Source: Planctomycetaceae bacterium (lineage in GTDB: Bacteria > Planctomycetota > Planctomycetia > Planctomycetales > Planctomycetaceae). From it: a stretch of DNA of 5,508 nucleotides. The stretch lies in assembly GCA_003503535.1 (NCBI GenBank), contig DOCI01000052.1, forward strand, positions 65,407 through 70,914, in the 5' to 3' direction. The translations under genes were made by a program, and so were the position numbers. How positions within the stretch are numbered: position 1 is the stretch's first letter; each line of letters starts with the position of its first letter. Under the pieces are notes generated by a model that saw only the letters and a program-made list of their open reading frames with translations, searched no databases and was not told the origin of the DNA. Positions 1 to 5,508 of the stretch are shown here, one piece after another.

Positions 1-1
1 G

Positions 2-2302
2 TTTGCCAAGTCTTTCGCCAAGCTGTTTCTGCATCGCCTGACGATCAAACCGGTATGGATGAAAGGCTTACGTGAGGAATTGCAGGCGATTTTAACTGGA
101 GATTTCGATCCATTGACCTCCATTGCCAATTCCCTTGAAATGCTGGGAGTTGAAGAACAGGATCTTGAAAAAAACGTCTGCTCTTCTTTACTTGCCTTGC
201 GTGGCTGGACTGGCATGATCTGGCAAATGGAATCGGAAGCTCCGTGGCTTCCCTATCCGGCTCCTGAAGGAACCCTGAATGAGTATTTAGCAATTCGCTT
301 AATTCTTGAGCGTTACGCTATTTCTCATTTTGGACAAATTCAATTTGGCACAAAAGATTTGCAGGAAATTCGACAAAAGGCAGAATTGTTATCTGCACGA
401 GTGAAAGGTCCGACTCTCAAACAACGGACTTATACCGTCTTCCAACTCGCTCAGGTGAATGGCTGGACGCCGGAGCAACTTCTCAGCATGACTCAACCGC
501 AGTGGGCTTGTCTGATTGAGGAACTCGAAGCGTTTTCCTCTCAGGAACGTCGGCGAATCCTGCATCTGGCTTATGAGCGGCATTATCGCGTCAGCACACT
601 CGATGCGGTCGCCATTCATTCCAAACGTCGACATGAATTACCAAGAAAACCGAACACAAAACCAGCGTTCATGGCGATCTTCTGTATTGATGATCGTGAA
701 GAATCGTTTCGACGTCACCTCGAAGAAGTTGATCCGGAATGCGAAACAGCCTCTGCAGCAGGCTTTTTTGCGGTCGCGATGTATTATCAGGGAGCTGATC
801 ACGCACATTATCGGCCCCTTTGTCCAAATATTATTACGCCTAAACACTATGTCCGTGAAGAACCATTGTTCTCTGCGATCGATGTCAGCGAGCGTCGCGC
901 GCAACGTCGTCGGAACATCGGTCGGTTCAATCATCGCGTTCACGCCAGTTCCCGGACAATGATTGGGGGCTGGTTCACCGGAGTATTTGGTGCGATTGCA
1001 ACGTTCCCAATGGTTGCCCGCATCATGGCTCCTCGACTGACCTCCAAAATTCGTCAGTCGATGGAATCTTTTGTCCGTCCTCCTGCAACCGAGTTGCATA
1101 TTGAACGTTCCGCACCAGAACCTGGTTCGGATCCGGAATCACTCGGTTACAGCCTCGATGAAATGGCTGGAATTGTCATTCGCATCCTGCAGGATATCGG
1201 ACTGATCAAAGACTTCCCACCGCTTGTCGTCTTCTTTGGACATGGTTCGAGCAGTCTGAATAATCCCCATGAATCCGCATACAACTGCGGAGCCTGCAGT
1301 GGCGGTCGAGGCGGTCCGAATGCACGAGCCTTTGCCACAATGGCGAATGATCCCCGTGTCCGTAAACGGATTGCCGAGAAAGGGATTCTTCTTCCGGATG
1401 ATGTCCGGTTCGTGGGTGCCTACCACAATACGTGTAATGATCATGTCGAGTATTACGATCTGGATTTATTGCCTCGCTCCCTCCGCCCGTTGTTTCGTCG
1501 TATTGAAAAAAGTGTCAACGAAACTCGTGCCCGGAATGCCCACGAACGTGCCAGAAGATTCGAATCGGCACCGCTCGACTTATCCCCCGCAGCAGCCCTG
1601 GAGCACGTCGAACAAAGAGCAGAAGACCTTTCACAAGCCCGTCCCGAATACAATCACGCGACCAATGCCCTGGTTTTTGTAGGAAGACGGGAATGGAGCC
1701 GAGGCTTATTTATTGATCGCCGAGTCTTTTTAACATCTTACGATCCTGGTATCGATGACGAAAACGTATCGATTCTTACTCGAATACTGCAGGCGGCAAT
1801 TCCGGTTTGTGCAGGAATCAGTCTGGAATACTACTTCTCGACAGTCGACACGGAAGGCTACGGCTGCGGTTCCAAACTACCACACAATGTCGCTTCGATG
1901 CTCGGTGTGATGACAGGAGCAGCCAGTGATTTAAGGCCAGGTTTGTCTCAGCAGATGGTTGAAATTCATGAGCCAATGAGAATTTTGTTTGTCATTGAAA
2001 CGACTCCCGAAAAAATGCTCGGCATCATCGCTGCAAATCCTGGAATTGCCCTTCTTGTTCAAGGAAACTGGGTCCAGTTGGCGGTGTTGGATGCTGAAAC
2101 CTCGACCATTCAAAAATATGTGAATGGACAGTTTGAACCTTATCTGATGGAGTCTCATCAGTTACCTGAAGTGGAAACCTCCATGGAATGGTATCGCGGA
2201 CATCGTGACCATCTTGGATTTGCATCGATTGCAGAAGGAACGCCTCCGTCAATGACCACTGACAATGCAGTACCTCACCTCGAGAAGGGAGGCCCGTCAT
2301 GA
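2..2302 (+). CDS. dabA: DabA-type inorganic carbon uptake subunit (DUF2309/UPF0753), 5' end outside window
   Basis: C-terminal 766 residues of a DabA protein. The frame is open from base 2; the first in-frame ATG (base 59) has no Shine-Dalgarno site and lies inside the family's conserved region, so the true start is upstream of the window. Numbering from that ATG, the four zinc/catalytic positions known from Halothiobacillus DabA (C351, D353, H524, C539) are all visible: C209 and D211 in [17 protein letters not shown]395 in FFGHGSSS, and C410 in [12 protein letters not shown]. The H-to-C spacing of 15 residues is the same as in the characterised protein. Other family marks are [28 protein letters not shown] followed by GSKLPHNV (H609), and the C-terminal HEPMRIL (H637). 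A hydrophobic stretch, [18 protein letters not shown], lies after the first metal pair. DabA is a cytoplasmic, membrane-associated, beta-carbonic-anhydrase-like protein that works with a NuoL-like partner to take up CO2 as bicarbonate. The stop overlaps the next start. No frameshift is seen, and the intact metal site argues for an active protein. Confidence 0.93.
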   Translation, partial: FAKSFAKLFLHRLTIKPVWMKGLREELQAILTGDFDPLTSIANSLEMLGVEEQDLEKNVCSSLLALRGWTGMIWQMESEAPWLPYPAPEGTLNEYLAIRLILERYAISHFGQIQFGTKDLQEIRQKAELLSARVKGPTLKQRTYTVFQLAQVNGWTPEQLLSMTQPQWACLIEELEAFSSQERRRILHLAYERHYRVSTLDAVAIHSKRRHELPRKPNTKPAFMAIFCIDDREESFRRHLEEVDPECETASAAGFFAVAMYYQGADHAHYRPLCPNIITPKHYVREEPLFSAIDVSERRAQRRRNIGRFNHRVHASSRTMIGGWFTGVFGAIATFPMVARIMAPRLTSKIRQSMESFVRPPATELHIERSAPEPGSDPESLGYSLDEMAGIVIRILQDIGLIKDFPPLVVFFGHGSSSLNNPHESAYNCGACSGGRGGPNARAFATMANDPRVRKRIAEKGILLPDDVRFVGAYHNTCNDHVEYYDLDLLPRSLRPLFRRIEKSVNETRARNAHERARRFESAPLDLSPAAALEHVEQRAEDLSQARPEYNHATNALVFVGRREWSRGLFIDRRVFLTSYDPGIDDENVSILTRILQAAIPVCAGISLEYYFSTVDTEGYGCGSKLPHNVASMLGVMTGAASDLRPGLSQQMVEIHEPMRILFVIETTPEKMLGIIAANPGIALLVQGNWVQLAVLDAETSTIQKYVNGQFEPYLMESHQLPEVETSMEWYRGHRDHLGFASIAEGTPPSMTTDNAVPHLEKGGPS
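2285..2292 (+). promoter_or_regulatory. Ribosome binding site for the dabB-like gene
   Basis: AAGGGAGG lies inside the last codons of dabA, six bases before the ATG at 2299. It is a strong Shine-Dalgarno match and fixes the start of the downstream gene, which overlaps the dabA stop as ATGA. The arrangement fits translational coupling, with terminating ribosomes re-initiating. Confidence 0.8.
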
Positions 2303-3693
2303 GTTGGTTAGACTCGACATTTTACATCTTAGGGACAGCGGTCGTGGCAAGTCCGGCAATCCTGCTGGCATTACTGGGGCTCTCGACGTTAGTTGGACGT
2401 CCATTAAGTGAAGCCTCCACTTCCCGCTTAACACAAGCCGCTGTTTTATTTTCCTTGATCCCCGCACTGGGAATTCTGGTTCTAATGCTGGCGTTTGGAA
2501 TTCGATATGTCCCTGTAGAACTGGGAAATTGGGTTAACATTCCTGAGCAGGAATTTCACTTTCATTTAAAATTCGTATTCGATCGCCTCAGCATTCCGTT
2601 TCTGCTGCTATCGTGCATATTGTGTGGAGTGGTTGGCGAATTCACCCGTCGCTATCTGCATCGAGAAGAAGGGTATGGACGATTCTTTCTGTTCTATGCG
2701 GTCTTCTTTTGCGGAATGGTCATCTCATCTCTAGCCGGCACAATTGAAACATTGTTTCTGGGCTGGGAAATGGTCGGGCTCTCTTCTGCGTTACTGGTTG
2801 CGTATTTTCATGAACGTGAAAATCCAGTTCGTAACGGCCAGCGGGTCTGGTCGATTTACCGACTTTCCGATGCCGCGTTTCTGATAGCCGCCATTACGAT
2901 GCACCACTTAACTGGCGAAGGTGACTTTGGGGGTTTGATGAGTTCCGGAGTCTGGCCAGCGGGAACCTCAGCAATTAATGCAAGTCAGGCTCTACTTGTC
3001 GGCTCGTTATTATTAGTTGCGGTTGCTGGCAAGTCAGCGCTGTTTCCATTTTCTGGCTGGCTTCCCCGTGCCATGGAAGGGCCAACTCCTTCGAGTGCCA
3101 TTTTTTACGGAGCTCTTTCGGTGCACCTGGGAGTTTATCTGCTGTTGCGTGTCAGCCCGATTCTCGAAAGTTCATTCACCTTGAAAATTATGGTCATTGC
3201 TCTGGGGATTATCTCAGCCACTTGCGGTGCATTAATGTCTCGCGTTCAGAGCGATATCAAAGTTTCATTGGCTTACGCCTCTTTGACACAGGTCGGAATT
3301 ATTGTTGTTGAAATTGGACTGGGACTTCGCTATCTGGCTCTGATCCACATTCTTGGTCATGCCAGTTTGCGAACGATGCAACTTCTACGAGCTCCAACGC
3401 TATTGCGGGATTACAACGAACTGGAAAATCAAATGGGATCCCGCTTGCCCCAAAGGAAATCGATCTGGTCAAGAATGGTGCCTGGCAGTGTAAAGAAATG
3501 GCTTTATCGCTTCGGTTTCGACCGCGGTTTTATGGATGTCGCTCTCGATAAATGGGTCGTTCAGCCGTTTATTTCACTGTTTCGCTGGTTTGATCGTCTG
3601 GAACATCGAACCACGGACATAATTTCCAAGGAATCTTCGCGAGAATCTGACAACATTGATCTTCATCCCGAATCAACAGGGAGGGCTGCGTGA
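2299..3693 (+). CDS. dabB: DabB-like, NuoL-related proton-conducting membrane subunit (short form)
   Basis: A 464-residue membrane protein of the NuoL/MrpA/DabB family, likely the ion-conducting partner of DabA. About 11 membrane helices are visible between residues 8 and 363. Against E. coli NuoL (positions recalled from the literature): E157 in [11 protein letters not shown] matches E144; D191 in YRLSDAAFL matches D178; K245 in [20 protein letters not shown] matches K229. The GPTPSSA motif follows at 261-267. H350 and H354 match H334 and H338. Two positions differ: Y270 stands where NuoL has H254, and R358 where it has K342. The protein then stops being hydrophobic. Residues 366-464 form a polar tail with an amphipathic stretch ([32 protein letters not shown]) resembling the end of NuoL, but the segment that would hold TM12-14 and NuoL K399 is missing. 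The start is set by a good Shine-Dalgarno site and a 4-base overlap with dabA; the stop overlaps the next gene. The link to dabA supports the DabB role, although sequence alone does not show which ion is moved. Classical DabB proteins usually lie before dabA, so the symbol is by analogy. Confidence 0.82.
   Translation: MSWLDSTFYILGTAVVASPAILLALLGLSTLVGRPLSEASTSRLTQAAVLFSLIPALGILVLMLAFGIRYVPVELGNWVNIPEQEFHFHLKFVFDRLSIPFLLLSCILCGVVGEFTRRYLHREEGYGRFFLFYAVFFCGMVISSLAGTIETLFLGWEMVGLSSALLVAYFHERENPVRNGQRVWSIYRLSDAAFLIAAITMHHLTGEGDFGGLMSSGVWPAGTSAINASQALLVGSLLLVAVAGKSALFPFSGWLPRAMEGPTPSSAIFYGALSVHLGVYLLLRVSPILESSFTLKIMVIALGIISATCGALMSRVQSDIKVSLAYASLTQVGIIVVEIGLGLRYLALIHILGHASLRTMQLLRAPTLLRDYNELENQMGSRLPQRKSIWSRMVPGSVKKWLYRFGFDRGFMDVALDKWVVQPFISLFRWFDRLEHRTTDIISKESSRESDNIDLHPESTGRAA
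3678..3685 (+). promoter_or_regulatory. Ribosome binding site for the second membrane subunit
   Basis: AGGGAGGG sits in the last codons of the dabB-like gene. The GGGAGG core ends eight bases before the ATG at 3693 and five before an in-frame GTG at 3690. Both spacings are workable; ATG with the longer spacing is preferred. Overlap with the preceding stop as TGATG suggests translational coupling. Confidence 0.75.
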
Positions 3694-5150
3694 TGTCGGA
3701 ATTACATTTTCCCTGGATGGAAATATCGATTCTGGTTCCTCTGCTCGGTGCAATCTGGATGCAATTGCGTGGTGAAACCGCAAGCGCCATCAAAGGAACT
3801 ATCGCCATTTGTGCGGTCACCTTTTTGCTGACAGTGGCAGAACTGGTCGACTTCGTGCTCCTGAATTCATTCGAGGCTCACGAACACTGGCCATTCATGA
3901 ATACGATCTTCAACAATGAAATCTTTGTCGTTGATGAACTGAGCGCTTTCCTGCTCCCACTTGGCGCATTGATATTTTTGGTCACGGTCATGTCCACGCT
4001 GCGGACAAAAACCCCACGTTTTTCAATGAAGTGGGCACTAATATCCGAGGCACTCGTGTTGGCAACATTTAGCTGCCGAGCCTCCTGGACGCTGGTCATT
4101 CTATTGTCGATTTCCACAATACCTCCTTATCTGGAATTAAAGAGACGGCATCGTTGCACGCGGATTTATAACCTGCACATGGCATTTTTTGTTGGACTCT
4201 TATTGATCGGTTATGCCTGGTTGAGTTTTGTTGATGCAAAATCTTCAGCAGCACTGATTCCAGGTGCCCTCCTTTCCGGAGCCGCATTACTTCGCAGCGG
4301 CATCATTCCATTCCACCTTTGGATGGCTGACTTATATGAAAAAGGGACCTTCGGCTCGGCATTATTATTCACGACTCCACTCGTCGGTGCGTACGCCGTG
4401 ATGCGACTCGTGTTGCCGATCGCCCCATCCTGGGCCTTACATGCGATCGCGATTCTGTCTCTGATCACTGCTGTTTATGCAGGGGGGATGGCTCTGGTTC
4501 AAAAAGAAGCCCGCCGTATGTTCTGTTATCTGTTACTCAGTCAATCGTCGCTCGTACTGGTTGGATTGGAATTAGTCACACCCATTGGCTTGACGGGGGC
4601 TCTTTGCCTATGGATTTCTGTCGGACTGGCCCTGACTGGATTTGGAATCACTCTGCGATGCATTGAAGCTCGGATTTCCCGAGTTTCCCTGGCAGATTTC
4701 CATGGGCTTTATCGACAGATGCCAATCTTTGCCGGTTTCTTCCTGCTTACGGGATTGGCTTCAATTGGATTCCCGGCAACGGTCGGATTTGTCGGAATGG
4801 AATTACTCATTGAAGGAGCCGTCCACATTTACCCACTTGTCGGCACGATGGTCGTTGTGGCTGCTGCCCTCAACGGGATTGTCGTCTTGTGGGCCTATTT
4901 TCGCATCTTTACAGGGCGTCATAATCGCACACTGATTCCGATGCAGGCAAGAGTCACTGAGCGAATTGCCATTCTCATGTTAACACTTCTCATTTTAGGA
5001 GGCGGTCTCGTTCCTCAACCTGGTGTCGCTTCGCGATATCATGCCGCCAAAGAATTGATGCGATTGAGACAAAGTAATCCCATCACGAAGGACAAAGAAG
5101 AGCTCTCAGAGGAGCATCATCATGCCCCTTCAGAGCATAAGCAGGAATGA
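3693..5150 (+). CDS. NuoM/MrpD/NuoN-like proton-conducting membrane subunit, second antiporter-like partner of DabA
   Basis: A 485-residue protein (486 if the GTG at 3690 is used) with about 14 predicted membrane helices between residues 9 and 444, the usual size and topology of the proton-conducting transporter family. Numbered from the ATG: the TM7-8 signature is LLRSGIIPFHLWMADLYEKG (R201), equivalent to the KMPVVPLHGWLPDAH region of NuoM; the mid-protein ALVQKEARRMFCYLLLSQSS matches the 'QTDIKRLIAYTSVSHMG' block; the TM12 region is GFPATVGFVGMELLIEGAV (E370, E374). Key channel residues are unusual: the TM5 glutamate position reads serine (about S139 in ILLSISTIPPY) and the TM7 lysine position reads arginine (R201). 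The cytoplasmic-side tail ends in a charged, histidine-rich stretch (EELSEEHHHAPSEHKQE). It is coupled to the dabB-like gene by a TGATG overlap, so it probably belongs to the same complex, much as MrpA and MrpD sit together. It could conduct protons, or act as a structural or regulatory homologue. It is less likely to be part of true complex I, since no other nuo genes are nearby. Confidence 0.8.
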   Translation: MSELHFPWMEISILVPLLGAIWMQLRGETASAIKGTIAICAVTFLLTVAELVDFVLLNSFEAHEHWPFMNTIFNNEIFVVDELSAFLLPLGALIFLVTVMSTLRTKTPRFSMKWALISEALVLATFSCRASWTLVILLSISTIPPYLELKRRHRCTRIYNLHMAFFVGLLLIGYAWLSFVDAKSSAALIPGALLSGAALLRSGIIPFHLWMADLYEKGTFGSALLFTTPLVGAYAVMRLVLPIAPSWALHAIAILSLITAVYAGGMALVQKEARRMFCYLLLSQSSLVLVGLELVTPIGLTGALCLWISVGLALTGFGITLRCIEARISRVSLADFHGLYRQMPIFAGFFLLTGLASIGFPATVGFVGMELLIEGAVHIYPLVGTMVVVAAALNGIVVLWAYFRIFTGRHNRTLIPMQARVTERIAILMLTLLILGGGLVPQPGVASRYHAAKELMRLRQSNPITKDKEELSEEHHHAPSEHKQE

Positions 5151-5228
5151 AATTTCCAGTTTGCCATCTAATTCAAGTCGATCCAAAATAATTGCATACC
5201 AATCCACCATCTATAAAGTGATAAAACC
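5151..5228 (+). other. AT-rich intergenic region before the SulP gene
   Basis: These 78 bases are about one third G+C by my count, clearly lower than the flanking genes. I see no stem-loop followed by a T run, so no intrinsic terminator, and transcription may continue from the upstream genes. A TATAAA at 5212-5217 and a TTGCAT at 5193-5198 are promoter-like words, but their 13-base spacing is too short for a standard sigma-70 promoter. An in-frame TAA at 5214-5216 limits how far the SulP gene can extend upstream. Confidence 0.5.
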
Positions 5229-5508
5229 ATGAACACATCTGCTGAGGTAGACAATACTAGAGAAAAACCAAAGGGGGATCTGAATGGATTCACCAAATAC
5301 TTCAAGTACGATTTTATATCTGGCTTACTGGTCTTTCTGATCGCCTTGCCTTTGTGTCTGGGGATTTCGATTGCGAGTGGTTATCCACCGATTGCCGGAA
5401 TTTTCACTGCGATTGTTGGTTCCGTAGTGGCCACACTTATCAGTAACTCAGAATTGACAATCAAAGGGCCTGCTGCCGGATTGATCGTCATTGCGATTGG
5501 ATGCATTG
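5229..5508 (+). CDS. SulP/SLC26-family inorganic anion transporter, N-terminal part (3' end outside window)
   Basis: The first 93 codons of a SulP-type transporter, cut by the right edge of the window. A polar cytoplasmic N-terminus (about residues 1-28, ending [12 protein letters not shown]) leads into TM1 ([19 protein letters not shown]), the SulP hallmark [14 protein letters not shown], and the TM3 motif [15 protein letters not shown]. These segments form the anion-binding core in SLC26 proteins. Family members carry bicarbonate, sulfate, chloride or other anions, usually by sodium or proton symport or by exchange, and some are fused to or encoded beside carbonic anhydrase. The substrate cannot be read from this fragment; the dabA neighbourhood favours bicarbonate. 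The ATG is the first possible start after an in-frame stop at 5214-5216. The Shine-Dalgarno is weak (AAGTGA, seven bases upstream), unlike the strong sites of the preceding genes. It lies 78 bases downstream on the same strand and may be in the same transcript. Confidence 0.9.
   Translation, partial: MNTSAEVDNTREKPKGDLNGFTKYFKYDFISGLLVFLIALPLCLGISIASGYPPIAGIFTAIVGSVVATLISNSELTIKGPAAGLIVIAIGCI

Noticed and set aside
59..61. ATG as the start of dabA
   Set aside because: The frame is open upstream to base 2, no Shine-Dalgarno site precedes it, and the family has a longer N-terminus (over 100 more residues before the first metal-binding Cys).
638..1099. 153-codon open frame on the minus strand within dabA, and a 148-codon plus-strand frame at 516-962
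   Set aside because: Both lie wholly within the conserved dabA coding region and lack recognisable domains or start signals; they are shadow frames.
2299..5150. Two NuoL/NuoM-like genes as part of a respiratory complex I operon
   Set aside because: No other nuo genes are present, both lack key complex I residues, and they overlap dabA directly, which fits a DAB-type uptake system better.
5164..5213. Direct repeat CCATCTA at 5164-5170 and 5207-5213 as a possible regulator site
   Set aside because: Seven bases in an AT-rich spacer is near what chance gives, and there is no symmetry or known operator match.

Overview
The window is a compact, plus-strand gene cluster that reads as an inorganic-carbon (CO2/bicarbonate) uptake module. 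In order it carries: the 3'-truncated-free, 5'-cut end of a DabA-type protein (DUF2309/UPF0753 family, zinc-binding, carbonic-anhydrase-like); a short NuoL-like membrane subunit (DabB-like); a second, NuoM/MrpD/NuoN-like membrane subunit; and, after 78 AT-rich bases, the first 93 codons of a SulP/SLC26-type anion transporter that runs off the right edge.

Organism: base composition is near 50% GC, and start codons with good GGGAGG Shine-Dalgarno sites indicate a bacterium. The DabA followed by two antiporter-like subunits and a SulP of the 'PPIAG...[10 protein letters not shown]' type recalls Planctomycetota or related environmental bacteria. This is an impression from memory of the families, not something the sequence proves. 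There is no rRNA, tRNA, mobile element, CRISPR array or clear transcription terminator in the window.

Layout: bases 2-2302, dabA (5' end outside the window; the frame is open to the first bases); 2299-3693, dabB-like (ATGA overlap with dabA); 3693-5150, second proton-channel-like subunit (TGATG overlap); 5151-5228, intergenic; 5229-5508, sulP (3' end outside). The two overlaps point to translational coupling and fixed stoichiometry of the first three products.

How they may work together: in the known two-subunit DAB system, DabA hydrates CO2 to bicarbonate on the cytoplasmic face and DabB, a relative of complex I/Mrp antiporter subunits, is thought to couple this to ion flow down the membrane potential. 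Here the membrane part appears split over two proteins. The first keeps the N-terminal NuoL channel residues but ends after about 11 membrane helices. The second has a full set of about 14 helices but lacks the usual TM5 glutamate and TM7 lysine. The neighbouring SulP protein could supply bicarbonate (or sulfate) transport. The three-component arrangement and its unusual residue pattern are the main points of interest.
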